From: DATLXU01 sp035575515
GTDB taxonomy: Bacteria > Acidobacteriota > Blastocatellia > UBA7656
Reading direction: 5' to 3'
Assembly (NCBI GenBank): GCA_035575515.1
Contig: DATLXU010000141.1
Coordinates: 1 to 11,035 of the forward strand
DNA: 11,035 nucleotides
A program made the position numbers and the translations under genes. The notes under the pieces are model-generated. The model did not search any database. It saw only the letters and a program-made list of their open reading frames with translations, and had not been told where the DNA came from. Below, in pieces: positions 1-7,235 of the stretch. Position 1 is the first letter of the stretch; every line of letters starts with the position of its first letter.

Positions 1-2228
1 TGATAGCCGTACTCTCGCTTGTTCAGAACGTTGCCGTACTGGTCGTAATCGAAATCGGTCTTAACGCCCGCGCCCGCGTCGTCGTAAGCAATCACGGATT
101 GCACCTGCTTGTATCCGCCCGGATCGTTTGCATAATTGACGACACTCTTGGCATACGAAGTTGAGCCTCGCTTGATTTCAGATTGAACCATCAGCCCGTT
201 TGCTATCGAAGATGCATTCGTAGAGCGGGTCAGCAGCACCTGCGACGCGGTAGGCTGTTGCTGAGTCGTGTCGGGCAGCGTGATTGTTATTGTCCTCGTC
301 TGCGCAACTGTATCATCGCTCGTTGAATAGCTGAATGTACCGCCCGGATTTTCCGTCCGCTGAGTGAAAGCGGGCGCATCTGTGAGCGTCCCCGACTGCG
401 GATAGTTGAACGACACACTTGCGCTTTCAACCCCGTCGCTTATGACCGACCCGCTCACGGTCATCTGCCGACGCAGCGAAACGCTTGTAGCCATTCCAAA
501 ATCGGAATAGCTGAACAGCAACCCCGTTTGCGTCGCCGGAAAGTAGATGTGCTTGATGAAGCTCACGCTTGTTATGGGGCGATTCTCGACCGTAAGCCCG
601 CTGAAATTGCCGCTCACGGTGCGGCTCTCGTAATCGAACTGAGCGACGGTTCGCGTGACAGGGTTCTGAACCGTGCCGCCGAATCCCGGCGCGGTGATAG
701 AGATTAGTTTCAAGTCCGCGTCGTAGTTGAATTGAATGATGCGGCCTAACGAATCAGTGATGTGGTCAATCGTGAGCGGGGGCCAATAGATCGGGCAATA
801 GCAATATTCAAAACAGCCTGCTTCGCACGTTACTGAGTTGTAAATGATAGTGAAGTAGTTGCCGTTTGTATCAGTGATCTGAGTGGTAACGAGCCTGTTG
901 TTGTCTAACGAAATAGTTGCCCTCGTTCCGTTTGGATAATAAAGAGTGCCGCCCCAGCTTCCGTTTCCGACATATGTGATGTGAGTGCCGTCCTGCGTTT
1001 GCAACGTTACGTTCTGATCTCTAGTCCCCCCAACGCCTAAGTATCGGCGCGTTCCGTCAGGGTCAATCAGGATGTACTTTGTCGCGTTCGCGGGGCCATA
1101 AGCAACGATGCGCCCGAAGCCAAGCGTAAAACCGGGACTCGGCCAGCTTTGAATGGCGTCGAACGTGACGGCGTTGCCGTGACGCGACCACACGCGGCTG
1201 TTGTAGGAGAGAGCGACGCTTGCGCCGATGCCGCGCCCGCCGACGCTGACAATCGGAATAGCCATCTCGAAGTTGCTGCTTTCGGGAAGAACCGGGCCGA
1301 TGCGTGTAGGCTCGATTATGCGATTGCGAGGCGAGCCTGTCAGGTTGCGAGGTTCGCTCCAAAGCTCGTCATAAGGAAAATCATTGCCGCCGCCGCCACC
1401 GCCATTCTGTGGGTATGCCGTCGCGCTGATGCTCGTTGCTTTCGCGCTTGATGAATTGCGCCGACCTGGCGCAGGCCGTGTCTTGCTGGAAGAACCCGCG
1501 AGATTTCGTAGCCCGCTGCCGGTTGTGTCAGAATAAGCAGCGGCATTGTAGCCATTGCTTCGAGCGGAAAGTGCAATCAGCGCATTGTCAGTCAATGAAG
1601 CCAACAACCTTGTGCTCGCGCCTGAGTTGTTTGCCTTGCCAATCACTGTTCCGTTCGCGTTCAATGCTGCCTGATCTAAACGCCATTCGATGTCAGTTTG
1701 AACAGGGCGATGGCCCGGCCTGACGAGCACAGGCGCGGTTGCTTCAATCAATCCAGCGCGGCACGTGATGCGCGCAAGTCCCGGCTGTAGAAACGTGGCG
1801 CGGCCCGCGTCGTCTATCTGCACTTTATCCGGGTTGGACGATTCCCACGTAAACTTCACGCCTTGAATGACGTTATCGAGAGCATCCGTCGGCACAGCCG
1901 AGAAGATGATTACCTGATCCTGATAGCCGACAATCTTGATGGGCGAGATGCGTATGCGCGTGACGCGGGCGATGCGGTCGGCAAGTGTGTCCTCCTGCCG
2001 CGCGGCGAGTGATGACTTGGAAAGTGGAGATGACCGGTCGGCGGAATCGCTCGCCTTGTTGAAAGCCGCCATTGCCAGTGCCGACATTTGCCACAAGAAT
2101 AGAGCCGAGCAGGATGAAATCAGAAGGCTCATTATCAGCGTGAAGCAGAGTAATTTTCTTCTGATCCCGCGATGAAAGATTGTGATAACCAGTCTGCTCG
2201 CGCGATTGAGGGAACATGAGAAGCGCAT
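1..2228 (-). CDS. RHS/YD-repeat shell protein, N-terminal 742 residues (runs off left edge)
   Basis: The reading frame is open from the ATG at 2228 to the window edge, giving 742 complete codons with no stop. A perfect AGGAGG lies 5 nt upstream and fixes the start. Residues about 26-53 are hydrophobic and contain a lipobox-like ISSC with Cys40, so the protein is probably exported, either as a lipoprotein or through a signal anchor. Residues about 83-170 look like a bacterial Ig-like (BIG2-type) domain, with 'FTWESSNPDKVQID' followed by 'GLARITCRAG'. A six-glycine linker occupies residues 276-281. From about residue 315 the sequence resembles the N-terminal shell of RHS/YD proteins ('VALSYNSRVW', 'SPGFTLGFG', 'DPDGTRRYL', then 'DSLGRIIQFNYD'). 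The last visible residues, 'DYDQYGNVLNKREYGY', form a typical YD repeat. Proteins of this family build a beta-strand cocoon that often encloses a toxic or variable C-terminal tip. That tip is outside the window, so its role (toxin, adhesin, other) cannot be judged. Confidence 0.85.
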   Translation of the reverse strand, partial: MRFSCSLNRASRLVITIFHRGIRRKLLCFTLIMSLLISSCSALFLWQMSALAMAAFNKASDSADRSSPLSKSSLAARQEDTLADRIARVTRIRISPIKIVGYQDQVIIFSAVPTDALDNVIQGVKFTWESSNPDKVQIDDAGRATFLQPGLARITCRAGLIEATAPVLVRPGHRPVQTDIEWRLDQAALNANGTVIGKANNSGASTRLLASLTDNALIALSARSNGYNAAAYSDTTGSGLRNLAGSSSKTRPAPGRRNSSSAKATSISATAYPQNGGGGGGNDFPYDELWSEPRNLTGSPRNRIIEPTRIGPVLPESSNFEMAIPIVSVGGRGIGASVALSYNSRVWSRHGNAVTFDAIQSWPSPGFTLGFGRIVAYGPANATKYILIDPDGTRRYLGVGGTRDQNVTLQTQDGTHITYVGNGSWGGTLYYPNGTRATISLDNNRLVTTQITDTNGNYFTIIYNSVTCEAGCFEYCYCPIYWPPLTIDHITDSLGRIIQFNYDADLKLISITAPGFGGTVQNPVTRTVAQFDYESRTVSGNFSGLTVENRPITSVSFIKHIYFPATQTGLLFSYSDFGMATSVSLRRQMTVSGSVISDGVESASVSFNYPQSGTLTDAPAFTQRTENPGGTFSYSTSDDTVAQTRTITITLPDTTQQQPTASQVLLTRSTNASSIANGLMVQSEIKRGSTSYAKSVVNYANDPGGYKQVQSVIAYDDAGAGVKTDFDYDQYGNVLNKREYGY

Positions 2229-2474
2229 GGCCACCTCCTGAAAACAACAAAGCCGCGCTTGGACGGCGCAATCATCGAATCTTCGACTGGCAAAAGGCAG
2301 TTTCTGTGAGGCGTGACGGCGACAAGCGATACTGCCTTGCGCTCGAAGAAGCAATCGACAAATGAAATCGTTTGGGTTTTGTTCCCAACAGGAGATCGTA
2401 TCCGCGAGTCATTGCGCACGGGACGATGAACTCACGGATGCGAGTCCGGCAACCTCTTTCATTAAACCAGAGGC
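2229..2474 (-). promoter_or_regulatory. Long untranslated leader of the RHS gene
   Basis: This stretch lies between the predicted transcription start near 2474 and the RHS start codon. It holds small possible hairpins: CCTCT/AGAGG (2453-2457 with 2469-2473), TTGGG/CCCAA around 2370-2390, and AAGGCAGT/ACTGCCTT (2294-2301 with 2331-2338, a 29-nt loop). None is followed by a U-run, and I could not match the leader to a known riboswitch consensus. The ribosome binding site AGGAGG is at 2239-2234. A regulatory function is possible but unproven. Confidence 0.3.
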
Positions 2475-2480
2475 GAGCCG

Positions 2481-2509
2481 ATAATATGACTCCTCCGGTC
2501 TCATGTCAA
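2481..2509 (-). promoter_or_regulatory. Consensus sigma-70 promoter for the RHS gene
   Basis: Reading leftward on the minus strand, TTGACA (2509-2504) is followed by a 17-nt spacer and TATTAT (2486-2481). Both hexamers and the spacing are close to ideal for the housekeeping sigma factor. The expected transcription start is near 2474, which leaves an untranslated leader of about 245 nt before the RHS start codon at 2228. No other gene starts between this promoter and the RHS gene. The call is from motif match only. Confidence 0.6.
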
Positions 2510-2842
2510 GTAGAATTTTTGTTACTGTGTAATCCTCAGTTACGGGCGGAGGATAAGGAGCGGTTGAGTTTAGAGTCCGTGCAGTGAGCGACGACTTGGC
2601 AGACGGAAGGCTGGAGATGGGGAACCTCCTTTTTCTCCCATAACAGAGGTATTACGCTTATACGCAATGGCTCAGTCAGGGGGCGGCGATGTGGCACAGG
2701 CTTCAGCCTGTGACTGAAGTCTGTGCCACATCGCCGCCCATTACGGAGGGATTACAAAGGGTAATTGGAAATCACAACTGATAGCTCTAATGAGCCATCG
2801 CGCAGTTGTCTTTCCTTTTCTTTTCCCCTTTTCGCCCTCTAT
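2510..2842. other. Gene-free intergenic region between mdh and the RHS promoter
   Basis: Apart from the REP-like hairpin and its imperfect flanking repeat, I see no coding region here with a ribosome binding site or recognisable protein. Both neighbouring genes read leftward, so this is mdh 3' flank plus sequence upstream of the RHS promoter. A 4-bp hairpin (GCTC-TAAT-GAGC, near 2784-2795) follows the mdh stop but is too weak to call a terminator. Confidence 0.5.
2681..2739. repeat. REP-like perfect hairpin, 26-nt arms
   Basis: Arms 2681-2706 and 2714-2739 are complementary at 25 of 26 positions, around a 7-nt loop. The outer 19 positions (GGGCGGCGATGTGGCACAG and its reverse complement) are perfect, and the one exception (2700 opposite 2720) is a G-T pair. 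A competing inner hairpin, CACAGGC-TTCA-GCCTGTG (2695-2712), uses part of the left arm and the loop. The repeat sits about 100 bp downstream of the mdh stop codon and may stop transcripts or protect their 3' ends, although no U-run follows on the minus strand. Imperfect direct repeats (11 of 13 identical, 2643-2655 and 2743-2755) flank it at exactly 100 bp spacing. Such 'CACAGGC...GCCTGTG' palindromes are commonly dispersed in acidobacterial-type genomes (general knowledge). Confidence 0.7.
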
Positions 2843-3772
2843 TTATCGGCCCATGACAGCCACGAGTTCTTGCACAGCGGCAGCCGAGCGATGAAGCGCC
2901 GCACGCTCTTCGGTCGACAGGTTGATCTGAATTATCTCTTCGATGCCGCGCTCGCCCAGCTTCACAGGCACGCCGACGAACAACCCGTTGATGCCATACT
3001 CGCCTTCGAGGTAGGCCGCGCACGGAAGGATTTTCTTCTTGTCCTTCAAAATCGCTTCGACCATCTCGACAGCGGCAGCCGACGGAGCGTAATAAGCCGA
3101 GCCGGTCTTGAGCAGGCTCACGATCTCCGCGCCGCCGTTCGCCGTGCGCTTGACTATCGCATCAATCTTATCCTGCGGCAAAAGGTCCGGCAGCGGAATC
3201 CCTGCGACGGTCGAGTAACGCGGCAGCGGAACCATCGTGTCGCCGTGCCCGCCGAGCACGAACGCCGTGACATTTTCAACCGACACGTTTAACGCTTCAG
3301 CGATGAAGCAGCGCATCCGAGCCGAATCCAAAACGCCCGCCATGCCGATGACTCGCTCTTTTGGCAGACCCGATTTTTTCATCGCGACGTGACACATTGC
3401 GTCGAGCGGGTTCGAGACGACTATTAGAATGGGATTCTTCGAGTACTGCATTATCTGCTCGGTCACAGAGCCGACTATTTCCGCGTTGGTTTTGAGCAGA
3501 TCGTCGCGGCTCATGCCGGGCTTTCGGGCAAGGCCCGAAGTGATTATCACTATGTCCGAGTTTGCAGTCTCTTTGTAGCCGTTGGTGCCCACGAGCCGCG
3601 AGTCATAGCCTTCAATCGGCGCTGTCTCCGCAAGGTCGAGCGCCTTGCCCTGCGGCATCCCTTCGATGATGTCAACAAGCACAACATCGCCAAGCTCTTT
3701 GTCAGCCAATCGCTGCGCCGCCGTCGCTCCGACATTGCCTGCGCCCACGACTGTTATCTTTTTTCTAGCCAT
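2843..3772 (-). CDS. mdh: Malate dehydrogenase (LDH-like, NAD-dependent)
   Basis: The 309-aa product interconverts malate and oxaloacetate with NAD in the cytosol (TCA cycle). It belongs to the LDH-like MDH group, whose usual length is about 310 aa. An N-terminal Rossmann fold shows the glycine motif GAGNVGATAA (residues 10-19) and an acidic residue at the end of the second strand (Asp34) that favours NAD over NADP. The substrate loop 'LARKPGMSR' (81-89) carries arginine where lactate dehydrogenases have glutamine, which points to malate rather than lactate. The catalytic pair is visible as Asp149-Ser-Ala-Arg152 and His176 in 'GGHGD'. 'VVSNPLD' (118-124) is another family signature. The ATG is preceded by GGAGGAC at good spacing. 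A 131-bp repeat-rich gap separates it from the upstream secreted-protein pair, so it is probably transcribed on its own. No oddities are visible. Confidence 0.95.
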   Translation of the reverse strand: MARKKITVVGAGNVGATAAQRLADKELGDVVLVDIIEGMPQGKALDLAETAPIEGYDSRLVGTNGYKETANSDIVIITSGLARKPGMSRDDLLKTNAEIVGSVTEQIMQYSKNPILIVVSNPLDAMCHVAMKKSGLPKERVIGMAGVLDSARMRCFIAEALNVSVENVTAFVLGGHGDTMVPLPRYSTVAGIPLPDLLPQDKIDAIVKRTANGGAEIVSLLKTGSAYYAPSAAAVEMVEAILKDKKKILPCAAYLEGEYGINGLFVGVPVKLGERGIEEIIQINLSTEERAALHRSAAAVQELVAVMGR

Positions 3773-3785
3773 TAGTCCTCCAGTG

Positions 3786-3899
3786 ATAGTGGTCAGTGGT
3801 CAGTGGTCGGCTGAAAAAGCCGGATATCCTGAAACAGGCTCCAGGAGCCACTTTCAAGGCAACCACTATTCTTTTAACTGACCATCGAGCACTGACCGC
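3786..3899. repeat. Inverted-repeat, MITE-like structured element in the mdh upstream gap
   Basis: An 18-bp arm made of GGTCAGT-type units (3791-3808) has an inverted partner at 3880-3897 with 15 of 18 matches. An additional 8-bp inverted match, ATAGTGGT/ACCACTAT, lies at 3786-3793 and 3862-3869. Between the arms are two compact hairpins: CGGCT-GAAAA-AGCCG (3808-3822) and the palindrome GGCTCCAGGAGCC (3838-3850). The left arm is also a short direct tandem (GTGGTCA with a 7-bp period, nearly three copies). The element fills most of the gap between mdh and the secreted-protein pair, so the mdh promoter must lie in or across it. Confidence 0.5.
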
Positions 3900-3903
3900 T
3901 GAA

Positions 3904-4386
3904 TTATTGCTGCACGCCTTCGAACGTGCCGTTGACGGTTTCGTATCCGGCCACGTTCTCGCGGTCGCGCGCGTCCAGTATTAAAATTGCCTGCCCATTC
4001 ATTCGAGTGTTCGAGCGCATCTTGCCGCGCAGTATCACCGTCGCGCACGGCTCGCCGTCGTTGCATGATAACTCGAATGTGAGCGAGAAAGTCTTGCCCG
4101 ATTGCCGCCACACGCCCTGAACCATCGCGCCGTCTTCGGATGTCGCAGAGAGCAGGCGCAATGGCAATGGCGATGGCGGCGCATCATAAGCTCTCGCCTT
4201 GATGGTGAAAGTCTGCACTCCGAAATGATAGCCCGAAACGGAATCGGGCGCAGTGACGGTTATCACCCATTCTTTCTTTCCCAGCTTCCCTTTTGCGTCG
4301 GCGATGATGACCGGCGCGATGAGCGAAAAGACGATTGCGATGATAATTGATGCGCACTTGATTAAGGTGTTACGGCTTGCTCGCAT
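3904..4386 (-). CDS. Secreted protein of unknown function, paralog of its upstream neighbour
   Basis: The 160-aa product has an N-terminal signal peptide: basic start, hydrophobic residues about 12-29, and a likely cleavage after ADA near residue 31. The mature part is rich in predicted beta strands. Residues 91-157 align without gaps to residues 89-155 of the upstream gene product, with 33 of 67 positions identical by hand count. Shared features are G-W-R-x-S-G, F-S-x-T-F-E, two cysteines six residues apart (Cys108 and Cys114, plausibly a disulfide) and the ending G-Y-x-T-V-x-G-T-F-x-G. I do not recognise the family. The gene starts 18 nt after its paralog's stop and has GGGAG upstream of the ATG, so the two almost certainly share a transcript. 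Tandem duplication followed by divergence is the simplest explanation. Confidence 0.75.
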   Translation of the reverse strand: MRASRNTLIKCASIIIAIVFSLIAPVIIADAKGKLGKKEWVITVTAPDSVSGYHFGVQTFTIKARAYDAPPSPLPLRLLSATSEDGAMVQGVWRQSGKTFSLTFELSCNDGEPCATVILRGKMRSNTRMNGQAILILDARDRENVAGYETVNGTFEGVQQ

Positions 4387-4404
4387 AACTATTCTCCCAA
4401 GTCG

Positions 4405-4935
4405 CTATTGAACGCTCTCGCAGCCGCCCGTGTCGTGCTGCGCTCCTACGCCTGCCTTCGTGCATTTTTCGCCGGTGAAGGTTCCGGTTACAGTGTCGTA
4501 GCCGGTCGGCGTTGAATCATCAGCTTCGTCCCAGATGATAATGACGCGACCTCGCATTGTAGTTTCCGATGTGATGCTGCCGCGCATCGTGATAGTCCCG
4601 CACACGACCCCGTCGGGGCAGGTGAATTCGAATGTCGCGCTGAACTCATCGCCTGAAGCGCGCCACGCGCCGGGAACCTGGATGTCTGCTATCTCTTTCG
4701 CGGTGCAGATGCGCTGGCCGCTATCATCCCTGAAAGTGAATGGGTGGCGATGTGGCTGACCGAAGACATTGCCTTTCGGCGAAGGCGGCACAACGAAATT
4801 TATCGCCCATACTCCGAGCAGCGCGTCGTGCGCGACAATGGTTTCATCCGCTTGCGAGCCAGCGCCGCCCATCACGCTTGCGCTGAGCAACATCGCAGTT
4901 GCCATGAGAGATGCAAAGAATCGTGGTTTACGCAT
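4405..4935 (-). CDS. Secreted protein of unknown function, first gene of a paralogous pair
   Basis: The 176-aa product has a signal peptide at residues 1-29 (basic MRKPR, hydrophobic core, likely cleavage after SQA). The C-terminal half (89-155) is the domain shared with the downstream gene: W-R-x-S-G, F-S-x-T-F-E, Cys106 and Cys112, G-Y-D-T-V-T-G-T-F-T-G. It differs from the paralog in having a longer N-terminal segment ('LLGVWAINFVVPPSP', then a His-rich 'GQPHRHPF' at about 59-66) and extra cysteines at 77, 158 and 172. Together these suggest an extracytoplasmic, disulfide-stabilised beta-rich protein. The ATG has GAGG eight bases upstream and a good promoter about 25-55 bp further on. The function is unknown and no enzyme motif is visible. 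Confidence 0.75.
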   Translation of the reverse strand: MRKPRFFASLMATAMLLSASVMGGAGSQADETIVAHDALLGVWAINFVVPPSPKGNVFGQPHRHPFTFRDDSGQRICTAKEIADIQVPGAWRASGDEFSATFEFTCPDGVVCGTITMRGSITSETTMRGRVIIIWDEADDSTPTGYDTVTGTFTGEKCTKAGVGAQHDTGGCESVQ

Positions 4936-4962
4936 AGTGTCGCCTCGATTAAGCAGTACCAG

Positions 4963-4991
4963 ATTTTATAACAACAGTTGCCGGTTGTCAG
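4963..4991 (-). promoter_or_regulatory. Promoter of the secreted-protein pair
   Basis: On the minus strand CTGACA (4991-4986) is followed by exactly 17 nt and TAAAAT (4968-4963), each one base off consensus. The start of transcription would be near 4956, leaving a leader of about 20 nt before the ATG at 4935. The spacer contains the distal arm of the hairpin that follows the permease gene. Confidence 0.5.
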
Positions 4992-5024
4992 TAATCGAAT
5001 CGTTGTATTGGCGACCGGCAACTG
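4975..5024 (-). terminator. Hairpin after the permease stop codon, possible terminator
   Basis: Perfect 11-bp arms CAGTTGCCGGT (4975-4985) and ACCGGCAACTG (5014-5024) enclose a 28-nt loop and begin four bases after the permease stop codon (5030-5028). On the minus strand the stem is followed by TTGTTATAAAAT, which is T/A-rich but not a clean U-run. The long loop makes it a moderate terminator candidate. It overlaps the promoter of the next operon. Confidence 0.45.
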
Positions 5025-5027
5025 AAT

Positions 5028-6968
5028 TCATCCTCCGACGTGAAGCGCCGGTCGGCGGTCTGGATCTGGCTCAGCTTGCCTGAGCACTTCGTGAGTGACA
5101 GGGGCAGTGTCGCCTTCGCCGAATGCGATGTACCTGAGCAGGTAAGCAATAGGATTGCCTTCGCTCCATCCGAAATAAGCGTGCGGTATCTTGCCCGTCT
5201 TGTCGCGGACATGGAGGAGCAGCGCGGCGATTGCGTTCGGCACTGCGGCGCTCTCAGCGCGAAGAATCTTGAAGCCGTCAACGTTGCAGCCTTTTACTTT
5301 GAGAACGCCTGCGAACTCCGACGCGTCGCAGACTTTCACTTCAAGAAATAGCACCGGGTCATTTTTCGGAATGTGATTATCCTCGCGTTTCTCTTTTTCC
5401 TTCATCTGATATTCCTGCGCCGTGCCGAAATCGCGGCGGTTGGCTATGAGTCGAATCTCGCCCTGGCGCGCGGCCTCTTCGATGAATCGTTCAGCTGTTT
5501 CGTCAAACTCTATTTTTTCAACGCGAAGCTCCGTTGTGCGCATCACTCTCGAAACGAGCGAGGTTACGATGATGGCGCCGATGAAGAAAGAAGCTATCTT
5601 GATGCCTTCAGGCCGCTCGATTATGTTGACAACGGTTGTGTAGCCGAACACTAGCGAAATCAAAACGAATAGCCATCTTTTCGCTCCCTCTTTCCATACG
5701 GCGAGAGTGACTGCAATCGCAGCCGAACTCATCAGCACGAGCACGCCCGTCGCATAAGCGCCACCCTGCGCGTCAACGTCTGCGCGGAAGATAACAGTCA
5801 CGGCAAAAGCGATTGCGACGTAAACTAAAACGAGCGGCCTTGTGGCGCGCGCCCAGTCGGGAGCCATGCCATAGCGCGGCAGATAGCGCGGCACGATGTT
5901 TAGGAGTCCCGCCATAGCTGACGCGCCCGCAAACCACAATATGAGGATTGTGCTGAGATCATAAAGAGTGCCAAAGCCTTCGCCTAGATAGTTGTGCGCC
6001 AGATAAGCTAAAGCGCGTCCATTGGCCTGACCTCCTTCTGCGAATTGATCGGCGGGAATCAGCAGCGTAGTAACTAAACTCGAAGAAATCAGCATCACGC
6101 TCATTATCAAAGCGGCTGTGCGCAGCAGCTTTCGCGTATTGCGAATCCGGCCTTCAGGGTTTTCTTCTGTGTCGGATTTATTACCTTCTACCAGCGGCAT
6201 GACAGCGACGCCTGTCTCAAACCCTGAAAGGCCGAGCGCGAGTTTTGGAAACAGCAGCAGCGCGACCGCGATCATCATGAAAGGGCTGCCATGCGCGCGA
6301 AACAGCGCGTCTTTCCATTCGGGCAGGTGTTTAGGGTGAATTGCGATTTCGTGAAGGCCGACGCCGATGATTACGAGATTCAGCATCAGGTATATAGCAA
6401 CCAAGGAAACAGCCAGGCCGATAGCTTCTTTGAAGCCTTTCAAAAATATTGCGCCGAGCAGCGCAACGAGCGCGAGCGTCACTCCGATGCGATGATGAAG
6501 AATCGGGGGCGTGAATGGATTTTCGATTATGTGCGCCGTCGCGTCCGCCGCTGAAAGGGTGATTGTAATGATGAAATCCGTGGCGACGAACCCTAACAAA
6601 GCAAGCACGAATAGTTTGGCCTTCCATCCCGGCAACAGGTCTTCAAGCATCGAGATAGAGCCTTCGCCGTGCGGGCTTGCCGCAGCAACGCGGTTATAAA
6701 TGGGAAGCGCGCCGAATAAAGTCAGAAGGACGAGAATCAATGTGGCGACTGGCGAAAGCGCGCCCGCTGCGAGGAATGCGATACCAGGTTGATAACCAAG
6801 CGTCGAAAAATAATCGACGCCGGTCAAACACATAACCTTCCACCACACGTGCTTGTGATGAACGTCATGAACGTCGGGGCCTTCTTGCGCTGCGGCGTGC
6901 CCCTTGAGTAACCATCGCGTGAAAGGACTGCGTCGCCGTCTTCTTTCAGAGAATGCAAGATCAGCCAT
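5028..6968 (-). CDS. APC-superfamily permease with cytosolic C-terminal domain
   Basis: The 646-aa integral membrane protein has about 12 hydrophobic segments between residues 43 and 475. A basic, His-containing N-terminus (1-42) precedes them and a soluble tail of about 170 residues (478-646) follows. The first helix region reads 'GVDYFSTLGYQPGIAFLAAG' (50-69), the glycine-interrupted helix typical of LeuT-fold APC carriers. 'PHGEGSISMLEDLLPGWKAK' (99-118) and 'GFETGVAVMPLVEG' (249-262) are also typical. APC members carry amino acids, and related KUP/KimA branches carry potassium. The motif 'PHGEG' and the long cytosolic tail keep a cation-uptake role open, and I cannot decide the substrate. 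The tail contains a charged helix (about 485-535) and an alpha/beta part ('VLFLEVKVCDASEF'). The ATG is preceded by GAGG at about 6 nt. It appears monocistronic. Confidence 0.75.
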   Translation of the reverse strand: MADLAFSERRRRRSPFTRWLLKGHAAAQEGPDVHDVHHKHVWWKVMCLTGVDYFSTLGYQPGIAFLAAGALSPVATLILVLLTLFGALPIYNRVAAASPHGEGSISMLEDLLPGWKAKLFVLALLGFVATDFIITITLSAADATAHIIENPFTPPILHHRIGVTLALVALLGAIFLKGFKEAIGLAVSLVAIYLMLNLVIIGVGLHEIAIHPKHLPEWKDALFRAHGSPFMMIAVALLLFPKLALGLSGFETGVAVMPLVEGNKSDTEENPEGRIRNTRKLLRTAALIMSVMLISSSLVTTLLIPADQFAEGGQANGRALAYLAHNYLGEGFGTLYDLSTILILWFAGASAMAGLLNIVPRYLPRYGMAPDWARATRPLVLVYVAIAFAVTVIFRADVDAQGGAYATGVLVLMSSAAIAVTLAVWKEGAKRWLFVLISLVFGYTTVVNIIERPEGIKIASFFIGAIIVTSLVSRVMRTTELRVEKIEFDETAERFIEEAARQGEIRLIANRRDFGTAQEYQMKEKEKREDNHIPKNDPVLFLEVKVCDASEFAGVLKVKGCNVDGFKILRAESAAVPNAIAALLLHVRDKTGKIPHAYFGWSEGNPIAYLLRYIAFGEGDTAPVTHEVLRQAEPDPDRRPALHVGG

Positions 6969-7074
6969 GCGCGCCTCAGCAAGGGAGAGTTTTGATTAAA
7001 TCATTTTCAACTACGCCGTGTTGACCGGAAACACCGAATCATTATGGTGTATGCCATTGGTTCACGGCAATGCT

Positions 7075-7110
7075 CAAGCAGTCTGATTTCGTTTCAAGCC
7101 GTACTGCTTG
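7075..7110. other. Hairpin in the gap between the sigma factor and permease genes
   Basis: CAAGCAGT (7075-7082) and ACTGCTTG (7103-7110) form a perfect 8-bp stem with a 20-nt loop. It can be extended by TGCT/AGCA across a 2-nt bulge. It lies about 130 bp past the sigma factor stop. No U-run follows, so termination is uncertain. The rest of the 267-bp gap (6969-7235) shows no gene. Confidence 0.3.
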
Positions 7111-7235
7111 TAAGCACGATGCCTCTAAAGATCAAAGCGCGTGCCAGCCGCAGCCCGAAACCGATGTGATTATAGAAGGACAGCAATCTTAGAAAGAAAT
7201 GAGCAGATGCAGGAAAACTGCTTGAGGTTCTATTC

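Noticed and set aside
1762..1769. CACGTG hexamer as a second parS
   Set aside because: The flanks do not match GTTTC...GAAAC and it lies inside the RHS coding sequence.
1873..2271. Minus-strand frame of 132 codons overlapping the RHS start
   Set aside because: It reads the same DNA in another frame. The RHS frame has the perfect AGGAGG, an export signal and recognisable domains.
2367..2392. TTGGG/CCCAA hairpin as a terminator in the RHS leader
   Set aside because: The stem is only 5 bp and no U-run follows on either strand.
2372..2587. Small plus-strand open frame in the RHS upstream region
   Set aside because: It begins with TTG without a ribosome binding site and runs through the consensus minus-strand promoter.
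2765..3292. Plus-strand open frame of 175 codons opposite mdh
   Set aside because: It is antisense to a clear malate dehydrogenase, has no recognisable protein features and arises from GC-rich codon structure.
3789..3808. GTGGTCA tandem as a possible CRISPR or VNTR
   Set aside because: It has fewer than three 7-bp units and no spacers. It fits better as one arm of the inverted repeat.
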